A stretch of 63,144 bases of DNA from JBCDJG01 sp038748065 (GTDB taxonomy: Bacteria > Pseudomonadota > Gammaproteobacteria > Pseudomonadales > Halieaceae), in assembly GCA_038748065.1 (NCBI GenBank), contig JBCDJG010000028.1:1-63144 (forward strand), written 5' to 3'. The stretch's first letter is position 1; each line of letters opens with the position of its first letter. Made by a program: the position numbers and the translations under genes. A model generated the notes under the pieces. The model was not told the origin of the DNA. It searched no databases and saw nothing but the letters and a program-made list of their open reading frames with translations. Shown here one piece after another: positions 7,831 to 15,884 of this stretch.

Positions 7831-10302
7831 ATGTCGTGCTCCCCCGCCAGGCTTTTTCCCCGACTTCTTTTGCCCTGCGCCCTCGCATTAACGCTGGGTT
7901 CACAGGCCATTGCAGGCCCTGTGCCGATTGTTCAACCAGGTGCGCCAGGTTCTGCCGCCCGCATGTTGACGCCCGAGCAGGCGACCGAGGTCGCCAACCT
8001 TGGCTACTCACCCTACGATGTGGTGTTCATGCAGGACATGATTCCACATCATCATCAGGCCACGCAGATGTCGGCACTGGTCAAAGGCCGCACCAGTCAG
8101 CCCGACGTGGTGGAGATCGCGGCGCGTATCGATGCCTCTCAGGGTGACGAAATTCAGTTCATGCAGGATTGGCTGCGCGAGCGCGGAGAGGAGGTAACGG
8201 AGCCTTCTGACCACCACGCCATGCACATGCATCATGACATGGCCGGCATGGCAACACCTGAGCAGATGGCTGCCTTGGCCGAGGCTGGCGGTGTCGACTT
8301 TGATCGCATGTTCCTGGAGCTCATGATTGCTCACCATGAAGGGGCGATCACCATGGTGGAGGACCTGCTGTCCAAGAAGGGGTCCGCCTACGAGCCCATT
8401 ATTCACCAGTTCGTGAATGACGTGGTGAATGACCAGACCGCAGAGATCGAGCGCATGAACACGCTGCTGGTTGGTCTCTCCGAGGACCCGCGCGCCACGC
8501 TGAAAGCTGGACTTACGGATGCCGGTGAGGCGATTCTGCACCTTGAGAAAACAAGTTCCCTGCCCAACCCCCCTGGATTTTTTGACCCCGATAATCCCGG
8601 GGGTCTACCGCTGGAGTACCCGGAAGCGCGCGCCAGCGAAGCCTCTGAGCCCGTCGATACCCGCACACGCGGCGCGGAGCAGGCCAACTGGGAAGAGCGT
8701 GCCCCGATGATGAGCTTCTGGAACAGCGATCTGGCCTTCTCCGGCGATCTGATGGTGGCGGGCAGCTATCACGGTTTCAATATGTACCGACTTAAAAATG
8801 CCGACACCCCTGAGCTGATCAGCTCTATTGTTTGCCCGGGCGGGCAGGGCGACGTTTCCATTGTCGGCGACCTGCTCATCATGTCGGTAGAGCAAACCCG
8901 CGGCCGCGTGGACTGTGGTCTGCAGGGGGTCAACGAGAGCGTCAGCGAAGACCGCTTTCGCGGCATTCGCATTTTTGATATCAGTGATCCCGTGAACCCG
9001 GAGCAGGTGGGCCTGGTACAGACCTGCCGTGGCTCTCATACCCATTCAGTGGTGGCCGGACCGGACCGCAAGGGGAACATTATTGTCTACAACTCCGGTA
9101 TCCAGTCGGTGCGCTCAGAGGAGGAGTTGCCCGGCTGCATTGGCGAAGAAGCGGGTGATGAACGCACGGCCCTGTTCCGTATCGACGTGATTGAAATCCC
9201 GATGGATGATCCCGCGAAGGCGCGCATCGTCGATAGCCCAACCGTATTCGCCGACCCCGAGAGCGGGCGCATGGCGGGCCTGTGGGCTGGCGGCGATCAT
9301 GGAGAGGGCACGCAGGAGACCGAGCGCACCGACCAGTGCCATGACATCACGGTCTTCCCGGAGGAAAAAATTGCCGCTGGCGCGTGCCAGGGCAATGGCA
9401 TCGTGCTAGATATCTCCAATCCACGCAAACCAAAGCGTATTGACGATGTAACTGACGTCGGCTTCGCTTACTGGCACTCCGCCACCTTTAACAATGACGC
9501 TAGCAAGGTGCTCTTTACTGACGAGTGGGGAGCTGGTTCGCGGCCGCGCTGTCGTGCCTTCGACAAGCGGACCTGGGGAGCCAATGCGATCTATGATCTG
9601 GTAGACAATAAATTGGAGTTCCGCAGCTACTACAAACTGCCCGCACCCCAGGTCGATCAGGAAAACTGTGTCGCGCATAACGGCTCGCTGATTCCGGTGC
9701 CGGGCCGCGACATCTTCGCCCAGGCCTGGTACCAGGGTGGGCTGTCCATCTCTGACTTTACTGACTCATCCAAGCCCATGGAGATCGCCTACTTTGATCG
9801 CGGCCCTGTGGATGAAAAGCTGCTGGTCACCGGTGGTTACTGGTCTACCTATTGGTATAACGGCCGCATCTACGGTACGGAAATTGCCCGGGGCCTGGAC
9901 GTGTTTAAACTTGAGCCCAGCGAGTTCCTGACCGAGAACGAGATAGCTGCTGCGGAACTGGGTACACAGGGTCCAGTCTTCAACCCGCAGCAGCAGCTGC
10001 GCTATACCTGGCCAGCGGTACCGGTGGTTGCCCTGGCCTACGTGGACCAGCTGAAGCGAGGCGACGCATTGGCAGGTGAACTGGTGAGTCAGTTGGAAGA
10101 GATGCTCAGCAAAGCGGATGCCCGACTGGATGCAGGTGAGCTGGATCGCGAGCTGTCGGCCTCTTTGAAGAGCCTTGCCAAGGATATCGGCAAGATCGAC
10201 GTGGCCGATGCACATACAAAGCGTCAGGCGGCGCTAAGTGACACGCTGGACGGGATTGCCAAGCAGCTGGCCGAGGGGCCTGCAGTTGCCGGGGTGAACT
10301 GA
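7831..10302 (+). CDS. Secreted two-copy DUF305 plus LVIVD-repeat protein
   Basis: A large (823-residue) exported protein with a signal peptide ending near AIAG at residue 29. Two DUF305 units follow: one with FMQDMIPHHHQATQMS near residue 66 and one with MFLELMIAHHEGAITM near residue 162. DUF305 is a helical, histidine-rich fold seen in copper and other metal contexts. Between them is HHAMHMHHDMAGM, another metal-binding-like stretch. From about residue 280 the sequence turns into LVIVD-type beta-propeller repeats, for example GIRIFDISDPVNPEQVG, NGIVLDISNPRKPKRID and GGLSISDFTDSSKPMEI. The last 100 residues are helical. Function is unknown. The combination suggests periplasmic or surface metal binding. 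It is monocistronic and convergent with the GNAT gene. Confidence 0.87.
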   Translation: MSCSPARLFPRLLLPCALALTLGSQAIAGPVPIVQPGAPGSAARMLTPEQATEVANLGYSPYDVVFMQDMIPHHHQATQMSALVKGRTSQPDVVEIAARIDASQGDEIQFMQDWLRERGEEVTEPSDHHAMHMHHDMAGMATPEQMAALAEAGGVDFDRMFLELMIAHHEGAITMVEDLLSKKGSAYEPIIHQFVNDVVNDQTAEIERMNTLLVGLSEDPRATLKAGLTDAGEAILHLEKTSSLPNPPGFFDPDNPGGLPLEYPEARASEASEPVDTRTRGAEQANWEERAPMMSFWNSDLAFSGDLMVAGSYHGFNMYRLKNADTPELISSIVCPGGQGDVSIVGDLLIMSVEQTRGRVDCGLQGVNESVSEDRFRGIRIFDISDPVNPEQVGLVQTCRGSHTHSVVAGPDRKGNIIVYNSGIQSVRSEEELPGCIGEEAGDERTALFRIDVIEIPMDDPAKARIVDSPTVFADPESGRMAGLWAGGDHGEGTQETERTDQCHDITVFPEEKIAAGACQGNGIVLDISNPRKPKRIDDVTDVGFAYWHSATFNNDASKVLFTDEWGAGSRPRCRAFDKRTWGANAIYDLVDNKLEFRSYYKLPAPQVDQENCVAHNGSLIPVPGRDIFAQAWYQGGLSISDFTDSSKPMEIAYFDRGPVDEKLLVTGGYWSTYWYNGRIYGTEIARGLDVFKLEPSEFLTENEIAAAELGTQGPVFNPQQQLRYTWPAVPVVALAYVDQLKRGDALAGELVSQLEEMLSKADARLDAGELDRELSASLKSLAKDIGKIDVADAHTKRQAALSDTLDGIAKQLAEGPAVAGVN

Positions 10303-10317
10303 AGCGTCTGTCCAGCT

Positions 10318-11187
10318 TCAGCCCAGCTCAAAGGTACTGATGCCAAAAACGCGCCGCTCTGCTACTGCGGGCGGCTCGCCAAGGTACATGCGTGCACAGC
10401 CGAAGACTTCATCCATACCGTACTTGTTCACCAGGCCCAGCGCGTCAGGGTTGTTTTCAGGCGCGTCAAGGAAGACTGGCCCGCCTGCAGCGGCCGCGGC
10501 GAGCTGCGTAAAGATCGCATCGGCGATCTCGGCATTGTCTGCGAACAGGGGCCCGATTTTTGCACCCTCCCGACAGGGCCGAAGCACGCCGAAACCCTGA
10601 AGGGTATCGGCATCCATATAGCCGATGGCCGTCGATCCGGGCTGCGCGATCCAGGCGCGTAAGAAGCGCTCACGCGGCGCGCCGAAGCACTGCAAGTCAT
10701 AGTCCAGAAGGGCAGACCAGGAAAGGTCTGATAAGGGGTGCAGGTGCGGGCTTGGCTGAATGCTGGCCCAGTCACTGTTTATCTCGGCGCGGTAGCGCAG
10801 GTTACGGTGAGAGAATACGAATCCGCCCTTGGCATAGTAGTCCTGCATATCGAAGACGCCGTCCATGCCGATGGCGGCGCCGTCCTTTAGGCGCTGCAAT
10901 AGCTGATCGCGGCGAGCATGCCAGAGCGCATCGCCCAGTCCCCGGCCACGGTGCTCGGGTTTGACGATAAAGAACCCCATGAAGCCATACTGACCGGCAT
11001 AGGAGGTAATGGCGCCGCCTCCGATCACCTTGCCGCCTTGTTCTGCAGCCAGAAAGGCCTCGCTGTCATTTTCCCAGAAGATATCAGCATCATGTAGCCC
11101 GGGATTCCAACCCTCAAGGGCCGCCCAATCGACGAGCTCGTCCACTTCGTCTCGGCGCATTTGCCGGATGTCCAGGGTTTCGGTCAT
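10318..11187 (-). CDS. GNAT-family N-acetyltransferase with C-terminal extension
   Basis: Predicted acetyl-CoA-dependent acyltransferase of 289 residues. The N-terminal GNAT fold spans about residues 5-130, with the acetyl-CoA-binding motif A in FFIVKPEHRGRGLGDALWHA (RGRGLG). The C-terminal half contains the second GNAT-like domain common in this DUF1248/YitI-like group (IGYMDADTLQGFGVLRPCR). The substrate cannot be told from the sequence. The ATG at 11187 follows GGAGGT at 6 bases, a strong ribosome binding site. The GST gene lies 48 bases upstream on the same strand, so both may form one transcript. Confidence 0.88.
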   Translation of the reverse strand: MTETLDIRQMRRDEVDELVDWAALEGWNPGLHDADIFWENDSEAFLAAEQGGKVIGGGAITSYAGQYGFMGFFIVKPEHRGRGLGDALWHARRDQLLQRLKDGAAIGMDGVFDMQDYYAKGGFVFSHRNLRYRAEINSDWASIQPSPHLHPLSDLSWSALLDYDLQCFGAPRERFLRAWIAQPGSTAIGYMDADTLQGFGVLRPCREGAKIGPLFADNAEIADAIFTQLAAAAAGGPVFLDAPENNPDALGLVNKYGMDEVFGCARMYLGEPPAVAERRVFGISTFELG

Positions 11188-11235
11188 AAATCTACCTCCA
11201 TTTCGGGGGCTGCTCGAGGTGTGACGACGCGCCGC

Positions 11236-11832
11236 TCACAGCTGTCGCAGCGCGAACATGTCGAACCAGCGATCCAGGTTGTCAAAGCCGCGATGAATCT
11301 CGAGCTTGCCAAAATTGGCGAAGTTAAACCCGGCGAGCAAAGTGCAGTCTGCGATCGTGGGGTGCTCACCCATGACAAACGGCCCCGCGCCGACCAGGCC
11401 ATCGATATAGCCCAGAGCACCCGGAAGGTTCTTGCGTTCGCTGGCCTCGATGCCCGCGTTGGGCGGCAGCCCGAGCGGCGAACGGGTGGCATGCACCAAT
11501 CGCACCAGGCGATTGGTGATGTTGAGCTCGATGTATCGCTCACGGGCGCGGACCTGTGCTCTTTCCAGGGGGGAGGTCCCGATCATAGGCGGCTCAGGAA
11601 AGCACTCTTCGAGATATTCCATGATCGGCAGCGATTCGGTCAGGCAGGTGCCATCGTCAAGCTCCAGCACCGGGACCGTGCCCCGGGGTGAGCGCGTCAG
11701 GTGCTCGGCTTGCGACTGTGCGCCCTGGAAAAAGTCGACCAGTTCGAGTTCGATGTTGTGCAGGCCCTTTTCTCTGAGGTAGCAAAGAACCTTGGCGGGA
11801 TTAGGTGCAGCTGGGAAATGATATAGTTTCAT
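11236..11832 (-). CDS. Glutathione S-transferase family protein
   Basis: Cytosolic GST of 198 residues. The N-terminal thioredoxin-like domain begins MKLYHFPAAPNPAKVL, with the glutathione-binding stretch RGTVPVLELDDGTCLTES (cis-proline, Glu-Ser pair) around residues 49-66. The C-terminal helical domain contains PTIADCTLLAGFNFANFG, the N-capping motif. The Ser/Asn-type N-terminus places it among bacterial theta/nu-like GSTs, usually in detoxification or maleylacetoacetate-type isomerisations. The substrate is unknown. It lies between a serine hydrolase gene and the GNAT gene, all on the minus strand. Confidence 0.9.
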   Translation of the reverse strand: MKLYHFPAAPNPAKVLCYLREKGLHNIELELVDFFQGAQSQAEHLTRSPRGTVPVLELDDGTCLTESLPIMEYLEECFPEPPMIGTSPLERAQVRARERYIELNITNRLVRLVHATRSPLGLPPNAGIEASERKNLPGALGYIDGLVGAGPFVMGEHPTIADCTLLAGFNFANFGKLEIHRGFDNLDRWFDMFALRQL

Positions 11833-11911
11833 CGATAGCCATTGACGATTTTGCGCAGCTCTTGGATAGCGCTAGTGTCGCGCAAAATCGCCGTGGGCTT
11901 CAATCCGAGCT

Positions 11912-13105
11912 TTACTCTCCCAGGAGTGGCAGTATCTCTTCGTGGATGCGACGCCTGATTTCTCGACTAGCGCCGGTTCTCGCCACACTTTCGTCGACGC
12001 CAAGCACGTCAGGCAGATTCCAGCTGAAGATCACCAGTGCCGTATTTGTGGCCGGCCAGCAGGTGGGATGCTGGCCGCCGTAGCCTGAGCCGGAGAACGC
12101 CGTGTCGCTGTCCGAGGCATGATCGCCCAGCCACCACTGATAGCCGTAGCCTCGGGACCAGCTGTGGTCCTCAAAGGTTGTGGCATAGCGCAATGAACGA
12201 CGGACGTAATCCCCAGACAGAAGGCGCTCACCGCCATACATGCCGCCGGAACTCATCAGCTCACAGAACTTGATCAGGTCGGTGCTTTTCAGATACAGGC
12301 CACCGAGGGTGTCGGACTCGCCAACCGGCGACGTCTTCCAGTAATAGTCTTCGATACCCAGGGGAGCAAACAGCGCGCCTTCGGCAAACTCTGCAGCCTG
12401 CTGACCGGAAGCCTTCCTGATAATGGCGCTCAGTAGCTGGCTTGCACCGCTGTTGTATTCATAACTTGTACCTGGCTTGCCTTCGAGTGGTTTGTTGAGC
12501 ACGTACTGCACCCAGTCGTCCGTCTCCTGTTCAAGAATGACTGCGTCGTTTGTCGAACCGGGCGAGTAGTCACTGGTTTCATCCCACTCCAGGCTGGTCC
12601 TCATCTCGAGGACATGCTCAAGCGTCAGGGCCTCAAAGTTGGCGTCCCGGTTGGCAGTTGTGTATTTGTCGCTGACGAGGTCAAGCAGTCGAGCCTCTGC
12701 AGCGCTCGGAATTGCCTCACGGTATTCAAGAATGCCGATGAGTACGCTAGTGACACTTTTGGTCACTGATTGCAGTGTGTGGAGTTCTGTGCCGTCGTAG
12801 TAAGGGTGCCATTTAGGGTTGTTGTACACGAAGGGGCCGTCCACAAGCTCCTGCCCTGCCACAATCCCGTCATAGTCGCGATCGAAACGGAAGTGAAAAA
12901 CGGTCTTGCCATCCTGCTGTAGCAAGACTTCATCGACAAGGCCATAGGCGCCGCCCTGAAGGTCGGCTTGTAGTCTGGCGATCTTTGCTTCGAGCATGTC
13001 GCCCTGGCGCTCGCTTGGTCCGGGCGAGTTGTGCCCGTTTGCGGAGATTGTCAGGGGAGCAAACAGACACAACGCCAGGGTAATCAGGAGTTTCGAGAGT
13101 TTCAT
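11912..13105 (-). CDS. Secreted serine hydrolase, beta-lactamase class C / S12 family
   Basis: Periplasmic or exported hydrolase of 397 residues. The signal peptide ends near ISANG at residue 24. The nucleophile motif SVTK (SxxK) occurs in TLQSVTKSVTSVLIG near residue 113, and YNS (YxN) in SYEYNSGASQL near residue 218. GYGGQHPTCWP near residue 345 sits where the third (KTG-like) motif is expected. Class C fold enzymes include esterases, D-aminopeptidases and beta-lactamases; which activity applies cannot be decided. Unlike the three S12 paralogues at 15.9-21.7 kb it has no C-terminal membrane segments. It is separated from that cluster by the 358-base gap that carries the first palindromic operator, and diverges from the DUF819 gene. 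Confidence 0.88.
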   Translation of the reverse strand: MKLSKLLITLALCLFAPLTISANGHNSPGPSERQGDMLEAKIARLQADLQGGAYGLVDEVLLQQDGKTVFHFRFDRDYDGIVAGQELVDGPFVYNNPKWHPYYDGTELHTLQSVTKSVTSVLIGILEYREAIPSAAEARLLDLVSDKYTTANRDANFEALTLEHVLEMRTSLEWDETSDYSPGSTNDAVILEQETDDWVQYVLNKPLEGKPGTSYEYNSGASQLLSAIIRKASGQQAAEFAEGALFAPLGIEDYYWKTSPVGESDTLGGLYLKSTDLIKFCELMSSGGMYGGERLLSGDYVRRSLRYATTFEDHSWSRGYGYQWWLGDHASDSDTAFSGSGYGGQHPTCWPATNTALVIFSWNLPDVLGVDESVARTGASREIRRRIHEEILPLLGE

Positions 13106-13463
13106 CGGGGTCTTAAATTCCTTGCTGATATAGGAGTACTGGCCAAAAGTATCTTTATATCAAAATTTAGTGCTTTTGGCACTTACTCGCGCGGCGGGGG
13201 CTGCAAGGTCCTTCGGATCGAACCATCCCATAGCTACGCTCGAGAGCCTCTGATAAGGCATCACCTTTACCATGCGATTCAGGAGATTCTACGCCGACTG
13301 CAGCTATTGACGTTTCGTAAGACGCCGTGACAGCATCGCTCGGCAAGTGCTAGCCGGCGTTTGGGCAGGGCCATTTCCATATGGAAACTACTGTGTTAGC
13401 TTGATCACCGCAGTAGTCGACAGCACGCGTTTCTATTTATCGTAACGGATTGGGAGGCCTCCT
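13106..13463. other. 358-base divergent intergenic region
   Basis: No gene is visible here. The region separates the minus-strand S12 hydrolase from the plus-strand DUF819 gene. Near the hydrolase it carries an inverted repeat, GCCAAAAG at 13142-13149 and CTTTTGGC at 13173-13180, around an AT-rich 23-base centre; this could be an operator or a weak hairpin. Nearer the DUF819 gene it holds the palindromic operator at 13373-13388. Confidence 0.6.
13373..13388. promoter_or_regulatory. Palindromic operator, site 1 (upstream of DUF819 gene)
   Basis: ATTTCCATATGGAAAC contains a perfect 14-base palindrome (TTTCCATATGGAAA). It is one of four closely similar 16-mers in the window (sites at 13373, 14618, 21752, 25679), each upstream of a gene set in the peptide/amino-acid cluster. 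Sixteen bases after its TTTCCA half comes TTAGCT, a possible -10 box, so the left half-site may overlap a -35 element. The likely binder is the XRE-cupin protein encoded at 23990-24577 (inference). Confidence 0.7.
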
Positions 13464-14600
13464 TTGATCGGCCCTGATGAGACCCTGCTACTCGCGGCGG
13501 TTCTGCTGGTGCTCACCGCTGTCTCCATGGCGGCGGAAAACACGCGCTGGGGTCGGGCGGCCACTGCCCCGCTCATCATTCTGATCGGCGCTATGCTGCT
13601 GGCTAATGCCAATGTTATTCCACATGAGGCGCCGCTCTACAGCGTGGTGTCTGGTTTTTTCGTGCCCGCTGCTATCCCCATGCTACTAATGCGTGCTGAT
13701 CTGAAAAGAGTCGTCAGGGAATCCGGGCCTATGCTGCTGGCCTTTACCGTCGCTGTTACGCTAACTATCGTAGGCTGCTTCGTCGCAGCGGCATTGGTTG
13801 ATATGGGGGAGTACGAAGCCGCTATCGCCGCTGCGCTGACGGCCAGCTACATCGGTGGCTCGCTCAATTTTGTCTCTACCGCTCAAACAGTGGGCCTGGA
13901 CGGCTCGACCTATGTGGCAGCTCTCTCTGCAGATGTTGTGGGCGCGGTGCTGTTCCTTGTCTTGCTAATGCTGCTGCCGTCTCTCGCACTGGCGCGCCGT
14001 TGGATGCCCTCGCGCTTCATAGAAGACGCTCAAGTAAGCGTCGACCATGCCGCAGCTGAAGAAGGGCCAACCGGCCGCCCATTCAATTTACTCTTTGCCG
14101 CAAATGGTGTCGCGCTGTCGCTGGTGATCTGCTCGATAGCCCAGGCCCTGGTCAGTTGGATGGGATATCCCCAGTTGTTCATTGTGAGTATTACCATCGT
14201 GGCTTTATTAGTGGCGAACCTCGCCAAGCCCTTGCTGCGCTATGTTGCCTTCGAGTTCGAAATTGGCATGCTCTTCATGTTCGTTTTTTTCGCGGCCATC
14301 GGTGCCGGCGCCGATATTTTCGAAGTCGTGGACAGCGCGCTGCCAGCGAGCCTGTTTATCGTATTGCTGGTTCTGGTGCATTTGCTACTCCTCTTGCCGA
14401 TTGGTCGCTGGTTGAAGCTCGATTTGGCCGAGGCGATGGTGGCGTCCAACGCTTGCATCCTTGGCCCACCGACTGCGGCAGCGCTGGCAGCCAGCAAAGG
14501 CTGGCGTGATCTGGTGACGCCCGGGCTGTTAGTTGGCATTCTCGGCTACAGCATCGGAACTTTTATCGGTATCGCGATATACGGGGTGCTCTCCCGGTAG
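13464..14600 (+). CDS. DUF819 (YjcL-type) multispanning membrane protein
   Basis: Integral inner-membrane protein of 378 residues with about 10 hydrophobic helices, matching the DUF819 family in length and pattern (for example AALTASYIGGSLNFVSTAQT near residue 135 and MVASNACILGPPTAAALAAS near residue 328). The two glycine-rich re-entrant-like stretches resemble those of sodium-coupled carboxylate or amino-acid carriers, so a transporter role is plausible but unproven. The start is TTG at 13464 after GGGAGG at 6-base spacing; no better start exists. With its own copy of the operator at 13373, it is the first unit of the peptide-degradation regulon and may import the products or substrates handled downstream. 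Confidence 0.85.
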   Translation: MIGPDETLLLAAVLLVLTAVSMAAENTRWGRAATAPLIILIGAMLLANANVIPHEAPLYSVVSGFFVPAAIPMLLMRADLKRVVRESGPMLLAFTVAVTLTIVGCFVAAALVDMGEYEAAIAAALTASYIGGSLNFVSTAQTVGLDGSTYVAALSADVVGAVLFLVLLMLLPSLALARRWMPSRFIEDAQVSVDHAAAEEGPTGRPFNLLFAANGVALSLVICSIAQALVSWMGYPQLFIVSITIVALLVANLAKPLLRYVAFEFEIGMLFMFVFFAAIGAGADIFEVVDSALPASLFIVLLVLVHLLLLLPIGRWLKLDLAEAMVASNACILGPPTAAALAASKGWRDLVTPGLLVGILGYSIGTFIGIAIYGVLSR

Positions 14601-14617
14601 GTAGTTGGGCAAGGTTT

Positions 14618-14633
14618 GTTTCCAATCAGAAAC
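14618..14633. promoter_or_regulatory. Palindromic operator, site 2 (upstream of M19/S12 operon)
   Basis: GTTTCCAATCAGAAAC is the same imperfect palindrome as at 13373, 21752 and 25679. A TAAGAT -10-like box lies 17 bases after TTTCCA, so the site appears to overlap the promoter of the dipeptidase-hydrolase operon starting at 14684. Confidence 0.65.
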
Positions 14634-14683
14634 TTTTACGTTAAGATACTTGCCTTAAAAGACAATAAGCGAAGTATCAGGTC

Positions 14684-15880
14684 ATGACATCCGCTCAAGA
14701 ATGTCCCGATTTAAGCCGTCGATCAGCGACCCGTCAGCGCGGGCTGTCCAGGCGTAGCGTGTTGGCCGGGCTCGGTGTTCTGGGTGCGGCGGGCGTTGGT
14801 GTCGGGCTGTTGCGGGGCGGCGGCTCCGGTCCTGCCTTCGAGCCCATAGGCGGCAAGATCGTGGTAAACGGCCTTGATACGAGCACCATTGATATGGGGT
14901 ATATCAACAAAATGGTGCAGGGGGGCGCGCACTGTGTACATAAAACGATATCACACGAAGAGCGTTTTGCACTGCAGTCCTATGAAGACATTCAGGCTTT
15001 CGCGGACGATAATCGTGACGCCGTTGCTGTGGCGAAAAGTGTCGCGGATATCCGCCGCGCCTACGCCGAAGGCAAGGTGTCCATCGTCATGGGGAGCCAG
15101 CGCGGCCGCCCTTACCTGAACGAAACCCTCGTGAATGACGGCCCCTTCGCGAGTTATGAAGTGCTTGTAGACAAGTTGGATGACTACCATGCGCGTGGTT
15201 TGCGGATTCAGTCTATCGCCTACAACGTTACCAACGCGCTCGGCGGCGGCTGCCTGGATAACGATGTCCCACTCACTGTGCCGGGGCGACGTTTCGTTGA
15301 GGAGTTACACAAGCGCCGTATCGTACTTGACGTCGGAGGGCATGTTGGCGAGCGCACCACTTTGGAAGCGATCGAGGCATCGAGTGGCATTCCGGTGATA
15401 GCAACACATACCAACATCGAGGCCCTCAACCCTAACATACGTGCTGACTCTGATCGGGTGCTGGAAGCTATCGCCGGAACGGGAGGCTGCATCGGCATTA
15501 CCGCAATCAGTGATTTCCACATGCGCAATCCGTCGAATGCTGATGAGCACGGACCGAAAAGCCCCCGGGCGACACTCGACATTCATCTCGACCAGTACGA
15601 TTACCTGAAGCGCTTGGTGGGTATCGATCATGTGGCCCTTGGCCCCGACTTTATCAGCGGTTGGGTAGAGTATTTTCCTATGCCGCATAACGATAATCTC
15701 ACCTTTCCCGAGCACTCTATGTCGAGTGGCACTGCAAGGCTGGTAGAGAACTTCGAAGACATCTCCATGTTACCGAATGTCATTGCTGGTTTGCGTGAGA
15801 GAGGCTGGACGTCCGCAGAGCTGGATAAGCTACTGGGCGACAATTTACTGCGTGTCTATGAGCAAGTGTGGGGAGCCTAA
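14684..15880 (+). CDS. M19 (membrane dipeptidase) family protein with altered metal site, Tat-exported
   Basis: Homologue of zinc dipeptidases (398 residues), which cleave dipeptides including D-residue substrates. A Tat-like signal (GLSRRSVLAGLGVLGAAG) lies at residues 20-37. The family's first metal motif HxD is replaced: the position reads NGLDTS at residues 62-67. The bridging glutamate (usually EGG) is Gln139 in VMGSQRG. Two later ligands look conserved: His220 in LDVGGHVG and His242 in IATHTN, plus the substrate-site Asp in LGPDF. M19 homologues with this divergent N-terminus do exist, so it may be a recognised subfamily, but canonical binuclear zinc chemistry is doubtful. It heads an operon with three S12 hydrolases; the next gene starts 4 bases after its stop. 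Confidence 0.87.
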   Translation: MTSAQECPDLSRRSATRQRGLSRRSVLAGLGVLGAAGVGVGLLRGGGSGPAFEPIGGKIVVNGLDTSTIDMGYINKMVQGGAHCVHKTISHEERFALQSYEDIQAFADDNRDAVAVAKSVADIRRAYAEGKVSIVMGSQRGRPYLNETLVNDGPFASYEVLVDKLDDYHARGLRIQSIAYNVTNALGGGCLDNDVPLTVPGRRFVEELHKRRIVLDVGGHVGERTTLEAIEASSGIPVIATHTNIEALNPNIRADSDRVLEAIAGTGGCIGITAISDFHMRNPSNADEHGPKSPRATLDIHLDQYDYLKRLVGIDHVALGPDFISGWVEYFPMPHNDNLTFPEHSMSSGTARLVENFEDISMLPNVIAGLRERGWTSAELDKLLGDNLLRVYEQVWGA

Positions 15881-15884
15881 AAGC

